A DNA stretch of 32,554 nt from CAZTHL01 sp964613585 (GTDB lineage Bacteria > Pseudomonadota > Alphaproteobacteria > DSM-16000 > Inquilinaceae), in contig CAZTHL010000042.1 of the NCBI GenBank assembly GCA_964613585.1, positions 1-32,554 on the forward strand. Direction: 5' to 3'. Positions 1 through 7,402 of the stretch are shown piece after piece. A model generated the notes under the pieces. It saw only the letters and a list, made by a program, of their open reading frames with translations, was not told the DNA's origin and searched no databases. Within the stretch, counting starts at the first letter, position 1. The number at the start of each line of letters is the position of its first letter. The position numbers were made by a program, and so were the translations under genes.

Positions 1-462
1 GCGCCCCCGCCGCCCGCCCCCTCCCCCCCCTCTTTCCCCTCCCCCGCGCCCGCACCCGCACCGGCCGGCGAGCAGCTCGCGGCGCTTGGTCGCGGGGTGC
101 GGGCGGCTGCCGGGCACGGCGCGGATGGCGCCGAGGCGCTCACCGGCGGCGCCGGCGCGCCGCGCGACCGGCAGGAGCTGCGCTTTCTGGCCCTTCCCGA
201 GCGCGGGGCCGGCCCCGCCGAGGGGCTGGCCCTGCATGCCGCGCGCGCCGCGGAGGTCGGCACGGCCCCGGACGCGACCGCGGCCCCGTCCGGCGAGGCG
301 CGCGCGCCCGGAACGGCGGACGGCGCTCCCCCGTGGCCGGCCGCGCCCGGCAACACGGCGCCCGGCTATCTGGGCACGCCGTCGCCCGTGCCCCTCGAGC
401 AGGTGCCCGAGGCGATGCGGCAGGCGCTCGACCGGTATCGCCGCGCCCAGGCGGCGTCCTGA
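1..462 (+). CDS. Pro/Ala-rich protein, C-terminal part (5' end outside window)
   Basis: The reading frame is open from the first base of the window and stops at 460-462, so about 153 C-terminal residues are seen. The first 22 codons are almost only Pro, Ala and Ser, a low-complexity linker. A middle part rich in Ala, Gly and Arg follows. The last 30 residues look more ordered, with a proline-containing stretch and a short helix ending in RYRRAQAAS. I recognise no domain and no catalytic motif. An internal ATG-type start near 97 exists, but the coding character continues upstream of it, so I treat the gene as truncated by the window edge. It lies 86 bases upstream of the L,D-transpeptidase gene on the same strand and could be cotranscribed with it. 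The function is unknown. Confidence 0.5.
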   Translation, partial: APPPPAPSPPSFPSPAPAPAPAGEQLAALGRGVRAAAGHGADGAEALTGGAGAPRDRQELRFLALPERGAGPAEGLALHAARAAEVGTAPDATAAPSGEARAPGTADGAPPWPAAPGNTAPGYLGTPSPVPLEQVPEAMRQALDRYRRAQAAS

Positions 463-548
463 CCGGCGCTGCCGATTGCGTCCCGCCGCAGCACGGCCTA
501 TCCGTGACCGGACCCGGACGGTACCGGGTCGGTGGAGGCCCCAAGTCC

Positions 549-1055
549 ATGGATTTTCTGGTCGCGCCCGACGGCTGGCTGACCGCGCCCGATGGGCGCC
601 GCCATCGATGCGCGCTCGGCCGGGGCGGCGTACGGGCGGACAAGCGGGAGGGCGACGGCGCCACCCCGGCCGGACGCCTCGCGCTGCGGCGGGTGCTCTG
701 GCGGCCGGACCGCGTGCCCGCGCCGGCCACCGGGCTGCCCGGGCGGCCGCTCGGGCGCGCCGACGGCTGGTGCGACGACCCGGACGACCTGCGCTACAAC
801 CACCTGGTCCGCCGGCCCTGCACGGCGCGACACGAGGCTCTCTGGCGGGACGACGGCCTGTACGATGTCCTGGCCGTGCTCGGCCACAACGACGACCCGG
901 TGAGACGCGGCGCCGGCAGCGCGATCTTCCTGCACGTGGCCGCGCCCGGCTATGCCGCGACCGCCGGCTGCGTCGCCCTGGCGCTCACCGATCTGCTGGT
1001 GGTCCTGTCGCGGTGCGACCGCGCGACCGGGGTCGTCGTGCGCGCCGGGCCGTGA
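549..1055 (+). CDS. L,D-transpeptidase family (YkuD domain) protein
   Basis: The 168-residue product matches the short YkuD-type L,D-transpeptidases that are common in alphaproteobacteria. Enzymes of this fold make or edit 3-3 peptidoglycan cross-links or attach proteins to the wall. The conserved His (H129 in GSAIFLHVA) and the nucleophile Cys (C141 in TAGCVAL) are both present with the usual short spacing. An N-terminal stretch (CALGRGGVRADKREGDGATP) is typical of this subgroup. There is no signal peptide, which is usual for the subgroup but leaves its compartment open. The ATG at 549 was chosen because GGAGG lies at 534-538, ten bases upstream. A GTG at 504 would add 15 residues of weak character. 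mutM begins 118 bases downstream. Confidence 0.8.
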   Translation: MDFLVAPDGWLTAPDGRRHRCALGRGGVRADKREGDGATPAGRLALRRVLWRPDRVPAPATGLPGRPLGRADGWCDDPDDLRYNHLVRRPCTARHEALWRDDGLYDVLAVLGHNDDPVRRGAGSAIFLHVAAPGYAATAGCVALALTDLLVVLSRCDRATGVVVRAGP

Positions 1056-1111
1056 CCCCTCGGCCGATTTCGCCCGCGGCGGAAATGCTTTACAGGAGCG
1101 GAACTGCGCTC

Positions 1112-1136
1112 GCGCAGGGCGCCGCGGCGCCCGCGC
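1112..1136. repeat. GC-rich palindrome upstream of mutM
   Basis: Bases 1117-1132 form a perfect 16-base palindrome (GGGCGCCGCGGCGCCC), flanked by GCGC on both sides with one bulged A. As RNA it could form a strong hairpin about 37 bases before the mutM start. No T-run follows. It could end the upstream transcript or hinder mutM translation, or be chance in very GC-rich DNA. Confidence 0.35.
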
Positions 1137-1173
1137 CAGCGATCCCCGTGACCATCGCCGCCTGCTCCACGCC

Positions 1174-2028
1174 ATGCCCGAGCTGCCCGAGGTCGAGACG
1201 GTCTGCCGCGGTCTCGCGGCCAAGCTGGAAGGACGCCGTCTCGCCCGGGTCGTGCAGCGCCGGCCGGACCTGCGCTTTCCCCTGCCGGAGCGCCTCGCCG
1301 AGCGGCTGACCGGTCGGCGGGTGGAGAGCATCGCCCGGCGCGGCAAGTACATCCTCGTGCATCTCGACGACGGGATGGTGCTGCTGGCGCATCTGGGCAT
1401 GTCCGGCCGGCTCGTGATCAGCCCGGCGCCGGCGCCGCCCGCCCGCTTCGCGCCGTCACGGCACGACCATGTCATCCTGGAGACCGAGGACGGCTCGGTC
1501 GTCGCCTTCAACGATGCCCGGCGCTTCGGCATGATGGACCTGACGCCGGCGCGCCAGCTCGGCGAGCACCGGCTGCTGGCCGGCCTCGGCCCCGAGCCGC
1601 TCGCGGACGGCTTCGACGGCACGGTGCTCGCCCGCGGCCTGGCGGGCCGGCTGACCCCGATCAAGGCGGCGCTGCTCGACCAGCGGGTCGTCGCCGGGCT
1701 CGGGAACATCTATGTCAGTGAGGCCTTATTCGCTGCACGCCTCTCGCCGCGTCGGCTGGCAGGCAGCGTGAGCGGCCGTCGGGCCGGGCGACTGGCCACG
1801 GCCATCCGCGAGGTGCTGTCGAGGGCCATCGCCGCGGGTGGCTCGTCGCTCCGGGACTATGTTCAGGCAAGCGGCGAGCTCGGCTACTTCCAGCATGCCT
1901 GGGCGGTGTACGACCGCGAGGGCGAGCGCTGTCCCGGCTGCACCTGCAACCCGGCGGCGACGGGCGGGATCCGCCGGATCGTGCAGAGCAATCGGAGCAC
2001 TTTCTATTGCCCGGTGCGCCAGCGCTGA
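1174..2028 (+). CDS. mutM: Formamidopyrimidine-DNA glycosylase (Fpg/MutM), altered zinc finger
   Basis: The 284-residue product is the base-excision repair enzyme that removes 8-oxoguanine and formamidopyrimidines and nicks the abasic site. The N-terminus PELPEVE supplies the catalytic proline (after Met removal) and glutamate. The catalytic Lys is K58 (RRGKYILVHL), and GLGNIYVSEA around residue 178 is the helix-two-turn-helix DNA-binding part. The ATG at 1174 is fixed by this N-terminus, because the catalytic proline must be residue 2. The C-terminal zinc finger has C253, C256 and C279, but the fourth ligand, expected in a CPxCQR ending, is Arg (R282, codon CGC; Cys would be TGC). An extra Cys at 258 lies in a slightly enlarged loop. 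The gene sits upstream of enoyl-CoA hydratase and rpsT as in other alphaproteobacteria. Confidence 0.93.
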   Translation: MPELPEVETVCRGLAAKLEGRRLARVVQRRPDLRFPLPERLAERLTGRRVESIARRGKYILVHLDDGMVLLAHLGMSGRLVISPAPAPPARFAPSRHDHVILETEDGSVVAFNDARRFGMMDLTPARQLGEHRLLAGLGPEPLADGFDGTVLARGLAGRLTPIKAALLDQRVVAGLGNIYVSEALFAARLSPRRLAGSVSGRRAGRLATAIREVLSRAIAAGGSSLRDYVQASGELGYFQHAWAVYDREGERCPGCTCNPAATGGIRRIVQSNRSTFYCPVRQR

Positions 2029-2115
2029 TGATAAGTCAGGCCCTCTGCCGGAGGCCCGGCCCGCGGCGCCGTCCAGACGAGCACCGGCAGGGAACAGAAT
2101 AGGGACACCCGGACC

Positions 2116-2889
2116 ATGGCCTACCAGAACATCATCCTCGAGATCCGCGACAAGGTCGGGCTGATCACGCTGAACCGGCCGAAGGCGTTGAACGCCTTGA
2201 ACGACGCGCTGATCACCGATTTGCAGCACGCGCTCGACGCGCTGGAGGCCGACGAGTCGGTCGGCGCCATCGTGCTGACCGGCTCGGAGAAGGCGTTTGC
2301 CGCCGGCGCCGACATCAAGGAGATGGCGAGCCAGTCGTTCATGGACGTGTATCTGGGCGACTTCATCCGGAAATGGCACCGCGTCGCGGCCTGCCGCAAG
2401 CCGGTGATCGCGGCGGTGGCCGGCTACGCGCTCGGCGGCGGCTGCGAGCTGGCCATGATGTGCGACTTCATCCTGGCCGCGGAGAACGCCAAGTTCGGGC
2501 AGCCGGAGATCACCATCGGCACGATCCCCGGGGCCGGCGGCACGCAGCGCCTGACCCGGCTGGTCGGCAAGTCCAAGGCCATGGAGATGTGCCTGACCGG
2601 GCGGATGATGGACGCGCAGGAGGCCGAGCGGGCCGGGCTGGTGAGCCGCGTCGTGCCGACCGGTGAACTGGTCGACGAGGCCATGAAGGTCGCCGACCGG
2701 ATCGCCGGCATGTCCCGGCCGATGGCGATGATGGCCAAGGAGGCGGTGAACCGGTCCTACGAGATGCCGCTGTCGGAGTCGCTGCTGTTCGAGCGCCGGC
2801 TGTTCCATGCCACCTTCGCCAGCGAGGATCAGAAGGAGGGCATGAGCGCCTTCACGGACAAGCGGCAGCCGGACTTCAAGAACCGTTGA
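2116..2889 (+). CDS. Enoyl-CoA hydratase (crotonase family)
   Basis: The 257-residue protein has the full length of a single-domain crotonase. These enzymes add water across the trans-2,3 double bond of enoyl-CoA in beta-oxidation. The CoA and oxyanion-hole segment AAGADIKEM is at residues 62-70. The two glutamates used in hydratase catalysis are present: E111 in GGGCELA and E131 in FGQPEITIGTIPGAGGTQRL. A true hydratase is therefore more likely than an isomerase or a dehalogenase. The C-terminal helices are complete, ending EGMSAFTDKRQPDFKNR, as is typical of the short-chain (crotonyl-CoA) branch. The gene lies 87 bases after mutM and before rpsT. This position is conserved in alphaproteobacteria and does not by itself point to a pathway. 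Confidence 0.93.
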   Translation: MAYQNIILEIRDKVGLITLNRPKALNALNDALITDLQHALDALEADESVGAIVLTGSEKAFAAGADIKEMASQSFMDVYLGDFIRKWHRVAACRKPVIAAVAGYALGGGCELAMMCDFILAAENAKFGQPEITIGTIPGAGGTQRLTRLVGKSKAMEMCLTGRMMDAQEAERAGLVSRVVPTGELVDEAMKVADRIAGMSRPMAMMAKEAVNRSYEMPLSESLLFERRLFHATFASEDQKEGMSAFTDKRQPDFKNR

Positions 2890-3013
2890 CGTCGTGCAGG
2901 CGGCCGCCCGTCGTCGCGGGACTGGCGGAAGCGTCCACTGTACCCAATATCGCGGATCTCGGGTCGCGGGTCGACGGCGGCGGGTCTGACCATCGGCGGT
3001 CGGCACCGTTGGG

Positions 3014-3043
3014 TTGACCGACGATCTGAAGGCGCCCTATAAC
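3014..3043 (+). promoter_or_regulatory. Sigma-70-type promoter for rpsT
   Basis: TTGACC at 3014-3019 and TATAAC at 3038-3043 are separated by 18 bases, close to the consensus. The rpsT start codon follows 42 bases after the -10 element, with AAGGA at 3074-3078. This agrees with rpsT being a strongly expressed single gene. Confidence 0.6.
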
Positions 3044-3085
3044 CGCGGCCCATTCCTCCGGACGTGGCCTACTAAGGATTCCTGA

Positions 3086-3346
3086 ATGGCGAATAACCCG
3101 CAGGCGCGCAAGCGCATCCGTCAGACTGCCCGGCGCACCGAGATCAATCGTAACCGGGTCAGCCGGATTCGCACCTTCGTAAAGCAGGTCGAGCTGGCGA
3201 TCGCCCGCGGCGACAAGGCGGAGGCCGAGGCGGCCTTTCGTGCCGCGCAGCCGGAGCTGCATCGGGGAGTCAGCAAGGGCGTGCTGCATCGCAATACTGT
3301 CGCGCGAAAGCTGTCGAGGCTGTCCTCTCGGATCAAGTCCTTGTAG
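3086..3346 (+). CDS. rpsT: 30S ribosomal protein S20
   Basis: The 86-residue, strongly basic protein has the S20 N-terminus (MANNPQARKRIRQTARR) and the conserved C-terminal part KGVLHRNTVARKLSRLSSRI. S20 binds 16S rRNA at the base of the small subunit and is needed for assembly. It is built from long helices, and the sequence shows the matching pattern of Lys/Arg and Ala without Pro or Cys. The start is supported by AAGGA eight bases upstream and by a good promoter. rpsT directly before dnaA is a common alphaproteobacterial arrangement. The length is normal and nothing is missing. Confidence 0.97.
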   Translation: MANNPQARKRIRQTARRTEINRNRVSRIRTFVKQVELAIARGDKAEAEAAFRAAQPELHRGVSKGVLHRNTVARKLSRLSSRIKSL

Positions 3347-3931
3347 GCGTAGCGGTCTTGTCTTGGTGTGCCGGCGGATCGTCTATTGCTTGAGTCAAGA
3401 TCAAATGCTGCTGGCAGGGCGACGCTTGGCGCCATGACCTCTTCTCTTGAATTCGAATCGCCGAATCGCGTCATGAGCGCTTCGAAGTAAAAGGACTATG
3501 ATGCCTCTCCTTTCTTGACCAGAGTCGCCGGATCGATGTTTGCTTTTTTGTTATGGTCTTGATTTGTTCTGTTGCGGCGTCCCCTCCGGCCGTTTATCTT
3601 TAATGACCGAGAAGTTGCAGCAAAAAAGGAACGGGAGGTTTAGTGCCCGTCCGGCGGCGTTCTGCCGGCGACCAGCCCGCGATGTATAGAGTTGTACGCG
3701 GGCGCATCCATGCCGCTCATTGGCGGCAGAATTATTTGACAATTGTAGATGGGATGCTGGGCGGGGCGCTGAATCCTCGGCGAGGAAGGGTTTTCGTTTG
3801 GATGGGCGAGCGCTTTGACAGTTTCGTGAGTTGCCAAGATCTCTCGGTTTTATTAACCCTTGGTCAACACAGAGGCAGAGAGGGGCGCGCCGGGGGTGCC
3901 CGAGATGCGGACACGGCGGGAGGCTGAATCG
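3347..3931 (+). promoter_or_regulatory. dnaA leader, AT-richer, with GANTC sites and a near-CtrA motif
   Basis: These 585 bases between rpsT and dnaA are clearly richer in A and T than the rest of the window, with short T and A runs around 3540-3630. I see no protein gene with coding character. Six GANTC sites (the CcrM methylation target in alphaproteobacteria) lie at 3392, 3455, 3463, 3522, 3771 and 3926, the last touching the dnaA start. TTAA-N7-TCAA at 3853-3867 matches the CtrA box (TTAA-N7-TTAA) in seven of eight bases. TTGACA at 3736 and 3815 could be -35 elements, but no clear -10 follows. I find no consensus DnaA box (TTATCCACA) on either strand, so there is no support for calling this the origin. 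Confidence 0.5.
3918..3923 (+). promoter_or_regulatory. Ribosome binding site that sets the dnaA start
   Basis: GGGAGG lies eight bases before the ATG at 3932. In-frame alternatives at 3905 (ATG) and 3860 (TTG) would add 9 and 24 residues that do not resemble DnaA domain I, so 3932 is preferred. Confidence 0.6.
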
Positions 3932-5380
3932 ATGCACAAGGGGGCCGAGATACTCGACCATCACGAGGTGTCGTCGGAGCTCGGCATCGATCAGCAGTGG
4001 GCGCGCGTCCGCGGTCGGCTGCGCCAGGAGGTGGGCGAGGCGGCCTACAAGAGCTGGTTGAAGCCGTTGACCCTGGCCGAGGTCGATGATGGCGAGGTCC
4101 GTCTTGCCGTGCCGACGCGCTTCATGCGCGACTGGGTGAGGACGCATTTCGGCGAGCGGATTCGCAGCCTGTGGGCGCAGGAGAACGCGCTGATCCAATC
4201 TGTCGACCTGATCGTGGCGGCCGTGCCGGCCGCGGTGGCGGACCCCGAGGCGGAGGCGGCCGATCCGGCCGACGACCCGGCCCGCGACGAAGGCTTGGAC
4301 GAGGAGGCGCACGTGGCGAACGAGGTGCCCGCCGGCGACCATGATCCGGTGACGCAGTTCGCCGCGCCGCTCGATCCGCGATTCACCTTCGACGACTTCG
4401 TGGTCGGCCGGCCGAACGAGCTGGCCCACGCCGCGGCGCGTCGGGTGGCGGACGCCATCGAGGTCACGTTCAACCCGCTGTTCCTGTACGGCGGGGTCGG
4501 CCTCGGCAAGACGCACCTGATGCATGCCATCGCCTGGCACATCCGCACGAAGTACCCGAAGCGGCGCGTCCTCTACCTGTCCGCCGAGAAGTTCATGTAC
4601 CAGTTCATCCGGGCGGTTCGGTACAAGAACACCATGAGCTTCAAGGAGCTGTTCCGCTCCGTCGACCTCTTGATGATCGACGACGTCCAGTTCATCGGCG
4701 GCAAGGAATCGACGCAGGAGGAGTTCTTTCACACCTTCAACGCGCTGGTGGACCAGAATCGCCAAGTCGTGGTGTCCGCCGACAAGTCGCCCTCGGATCT
4801 CGAGGAGATGGAGGAGCGGCTGCGCTCGCGCCTCGGCTGGGGGCTGGTCGCGGACATCCATCCCACCACCTACGAGCTGCGGCTGGGCATACTGCAGGCC
4901 AAGGCCGAGCGCCAGAAGGTGGCGGTGCCTCAAAAGGTGCTCGAGTACCTCGCCCACAAGATCACCGCCAATGTGCGCGAGCTCGAGGGGGCGATGAACC
5001 GGATCGTGGCCCATGCCGAGCTGGTCGGACGGCCGGTGACGCTGGAGAGCACGCAGGAGCTGCTGCACGATCTTCTGCGCGCCAACGACCGGCGCATCAC
5101 CATCGACGAGATCCAGAAGAAGGTGGCCGAGCACTTCAACGTGAAGGTCGCCGACATGCATTCAGCCCGGCGCGCCCGGTCGGTCGCCCGGCCCCGGCAG
5201 GTCGCCATGTACCTGGCCAAGCAGCTGACCGCGCGCTCGCTGCCGGAGATCGGCCGCAAGTTCGGCGGCCGCGATCACACCACCGTGATGCACGCCGTGC
5301 GCAAGGTCGAGGACCTGTGCCAGGCGGACCGCTCCTTCGCCGAGGACGTCGAACTGCTGCGCCGCATGCTCCAGACCTGA
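3932..5380 (+). CDS. dnaA: Chromosomal replication initiator protein DnaA
   Basis: The 482-residue ATP-dependent initiator opens the chromosomal origin and loads the helicase. Domain I covers about residues 15-85 (WARVRGRLRQEVGEAAYKSW). An acidic, Ala-rich linker (domain II) runs to about 140. The AAA+ domain III follows, with Walker A GGVGLGKTH (K193) and Walker B LLMIDDVQF (D250, D251). Box VII arginines lie in RLRSRLGWGL. Domain IV carries the DnaA-box-binding signature GRDHTTVMHAVRKV near the C-terminus. All key residues are present and the length is normal. Unlike the classic dnaA-dnaN pair, the next gene is a convergent antiporter gene, so dnaA is probably transcribed alone. The leader suggests cell-cycle control by DNA methylation and CtrA, which is an inference. 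Confidence 0.97.
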   Translation: MHKGAEILDHHEVSSELGIDQQWARVRGRLRQEVGEAAYKSWLKPLTLAEVDDGEVRLAVPTRFMRDWVRTHFGERIRSLWAQENALIQSVDLIVAAVPAAVADPEAEAADPADDPARDEGLDEEAHVANEVPAGDHDPVTQFAAPLDPRFTFDDFVVGRPNELAHAAARRVADAIEVTFNPLFLYGGVGLGKTHLMHAIAWHIRTKYPKRRVLYLSAEKFMYQFIRAVRYKNTMSFKELFRSVDLLMIDDVQFIGGKESTQEEFFHTFNALVDQNRQVVVSADKSPSDLEEMEERLRSRLGWGLVADIHPTTYELRLGILQAKAERQKVAVPQKVLEYLAHKITANVRELEGAMNRIVAHAELVGRPVTLESTQELLHDLLRANDRRITIDEIQKKVAEHFNVKVADMHSARRARSVARPRQVAMYLAKQLTARSLPEIGRKFGGRDHTTVMHAVRKVEDLCQADRSFAEDVELLRRMLQT

Positions 5381-5434
5381 GCCGGCCCGGCCCGGCCCGG
5401 ATCTCCCTTGCCCGGCGTCGCGCACGCGGCGCAG

Positions 5435-5448
5435 CGGCGCCGGCGCCG
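5435..5448. terminator. Palindrome between convergent dnaA and antiporter gene
   Basis: CGGCGCCGGCGCCG is a perfect 14-base palindrome in the 76-base gap between two convergent genes, preceded by a short GGCCC tandem repeat near 5382-5400. It may act as a bidirectional terminator. There is no T-run on either side, and such palindromes arise easily at this GC content. Confidence 0.25.
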
Positions 5449-5456
5449 ATCGCGGC

Positions 5457-7208
5457 TCAGGCGGCGGTGTCCCGATCGGCCGAGGACGGCGGGCTCGCCG
5501 GCACGATCTCGGCGAGCGCCTCGTAGTCCCCGGACCGGAACTCCGACACCATCCGCGCCACCTCGTCCTGGCGGCGGCCCAGCATCATCAGCATGGCGGA
5601 GCCGAGCTGCAGGCTGGACTCGAGCGTCTCCGGCACCGCCAGGGTGGCGCCGGCCGCCTCGAGCCGGGTCGAGTTGGAGCGGTCGCGGGCCCGGGCCAGG
5701 ATGGTCAGCTCCGGATGCTCCGCCCGCAGCATGTGCGCGATCCGCTCCGCCGTGCGCGGCTGATCGATGGTGATGACGACGGCCCGGGCGTTGCCGACGC
5801 CGGCCGCGCGCAGCACCTCGGGATGGCTGGCGTCGCCGTAGAACACTTGGCTGCCGGCGGCGCGCGCCTTGGAGACACGGCCCGGATCCAGGTCGAGGGC
5901 GAGGTGCGGAACGCCCTGGGCGGCCAGGACACGGGCCACCGTCTGCCCGACCCGCCCGAATCCGGCGACCACGACATGGTCGCTGAGATCGGCGGCCTCG
6001 CCGGCCAGCGCCTCCAGCCGCGACTCCTCGCGCTGCTCCAGGACCGCGGCGACTGCCCGGCTCGACCGCTTGGCAAGCATGGCCAGGAACGGGGTGAGCG
6101 CCATGGAGATCGCGACGACGACGATGAGCGTCTGGCCGGTGTCCGCCGGCATGATGCCTTCGTCCATCGCCAGCCCGAGGATGACGAAGGCGAACTCGCC
6201 ACCCTGGGCCAGGATCATGGCCAGGCGCACGCTCATCGGCAGGCTGAGGCGGAAGGCCTGGGCCACGGCGAACAGGATGGCGGCCTTGACCGCCAGCAGC
6301 CCGGCGACGAGGCCCAGCACCGGCAGCGCCTGATCGATCAGCAGCTCGGGATTGACCATCATGCCGACGGTCATGAAGAAGAACCCCAGCAGGATCCCGC
6401 GGAACGGGCTGATGTCCGCCTCCACCTGATGGCGGAACTCCGAGCCGGCCAGCACCAGCCCGGCCAGGAACGCGCCGAGCGCCATGGACAGGCCGACCTG
6501 CTGGGTGGCCCAGCCGGTCCCCAGCGCCACCAGCAGGACGAGCCCGACGAACATCTCGCGATTGGCGGTGGCGGCGACCGCGCGGAAGATCGGCTGCAGC
6601 AGCAGGTTGCCGGCCAGGAAGATGGCGGCGATCGCGACGATGCCCTTGACCACCGCCATGGCCATCAGGAGCAGCACCGAGCCGCTGTTGCCGTCGCCGA
6701 GCAGCGGCACGAGGGCCAGGATCGGTGCCACGGCCAGATCCTGGAACAGCAGCACGGCGAAGCTGATCCGGCCGATCCGGGCGATCAGGTCGCGCTGCTC
6801 GCTCAGCACCTGCAGCACGACGGCCGTGGAGGACAGCGCCAGGGCGGCCCCGATGATCACCGCGACCTCGAGCGGCTGGCCGAGGGCCAGCGCGATGCCG
6901 CCGATCACCAGGGCGGACACGCCCACCTGGGCGGCGCCGAGCCCGAAGATGTGGCGACGCATGGCGCGCAGGCGCTCGAGCGACAGCTCGAGGCCGATGG
7001 TGAAGAGCAGGAAGACCACGCCGAACTCGGCCAGCAGGGTGGTGCCCTCGGCCGTGCCGATCAGGCCCAGGCCGTGCGGCCCGATCACCGCGCCGGCGGC
7101 GAGGTAGCCGAGGACGCTGCTGAGCTTGAGGCGCTGGAAGACCGGCACGACGATCACCGCGGTCAGCAGCACCACGATCAGCTTGTCGAGCATCTCGGCG
7201 GAATGCAT
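5457..7208 (-). CDS. KefB/KefC-type monovalent cation:proton antiporter (CPA2) with RCK domain
   Basis: The 583-residue inner-membrane protein has about 380 residues of hydrophobic segments with CPA2 hallmarks: GYLAAGAVIGPHGLGL, FTIGLELSLERL, ALALSSTAVVLQVL, LLFQDLAVAPIL and GAFLAGLVLAGSEF. A cytoplasmic RCK-N (TrkA-N) domain follows at about 408-525, with the dinucleotide-binding motif GFGRVGQTVA. The family exchanges K+ or Na+ for H+, often gated by glutathione adducts or nucleotides bound at the RCK domain. I cannot tell KefB from KefC or from YbaL, and no KefF/KefG partner is nearby. The ATG at 7208 has AGGAGG (7221-7226, reverse) 12 bases upstream. A GTG at 7217 would be only three bases from it. 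The gene lies between dnaA and dnaN on the opposite strand. Confidence 0.9.
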   Translation of the reverse strand: MHSAEMLDKLIVVLLTAVIVVPVFQRLKLSSVLGYLAAGAVIGPHGLGLIGTAEGTTLLAEFGVVFLLFTIGLELSLERLRAMRRHIFGLGAAQVGVSALVIGGIALALGQPLEVAVIIGAALALSSTAVVLQVLSEQRDLIARIGRISFAVLLFQDLAVAPILALVPLLGDGNSGSVLLLMAMAVVKGIVAIAAIFLAGNLLLQPIFRAVAATANREMFVGLVLLVALGTGWATQQVGLSMALGAFLAGLVLAGSEFRHQVEADISPFRGILLGFFFMTVGMMVNPELLIDQALPVLGLVAGLLAVKAAILFAVAQAFRLSLPMSVRLAMILAQGGEFAFVILGLAMDEGIMPADTGQTLIVVVAISMALTPFLAMLAKRSSRAVAAVLEQREESRLEALAGEAADLSDHVVVAGFGRVGQTVARVLAAQGVPHLALDLDPGRVSKARAAGSQVFYGDASHPEVLRAAGVGNARAVVITIDQPRTAERIAHMLRAEHPELTILARARDRSNSTRLEAAGATLAVPETLESSLQLGSAMLMMLGRRQDEVARMVSEFRSGDYEALAEIVPASPPSSADRDTAA

Positions 7209-7303
7209 GGCGCGCACGTCCCTCCTGGGACGAGGAAGACGGCCGGGCGGCCGAGGCTATCGATGGCCCGGCAAAAATAGTGCGGCGGAAGGATGCTTTA
7301 CGC

Positions 7304-7309
7304 TATAGT
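7304..7309 (+). promoter_or_regulatory. Possible -10 element for dnaN
   Basis: TATAGT occurs about 94 bases before the dnaN start, in the gap divergent from the antiporter gene. dnaN needs a promoter of its own here because the gene before it faces the other way. No good -35 hexamer stands at the right distance, so the call is weak. Confidence 0.3.
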
Positions 7310-7402
7310 ACCCGACCCGGGGCGTGACCGGACAACTATCTCTGAGATTTGCCGAATCGGGGGCGCCGTGCGGCCCTTGATGAGCCTGATATCGCGGATC
7401 CC

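Noticed and set aside
3643..3927. Short open frame in the dnaA leader
   Set aside because: No ribosome site, no family resemblance, and it runs into the dnaA 5' region in another frame.
3347..3931. Chromosomal replication origin in the dnaA leader
   Set aside because: I find no consensus DnaA boxes on either strand. In alphaproteobacteria the origin is often not beside dnaA, so AT-richness and position alone do not support it.
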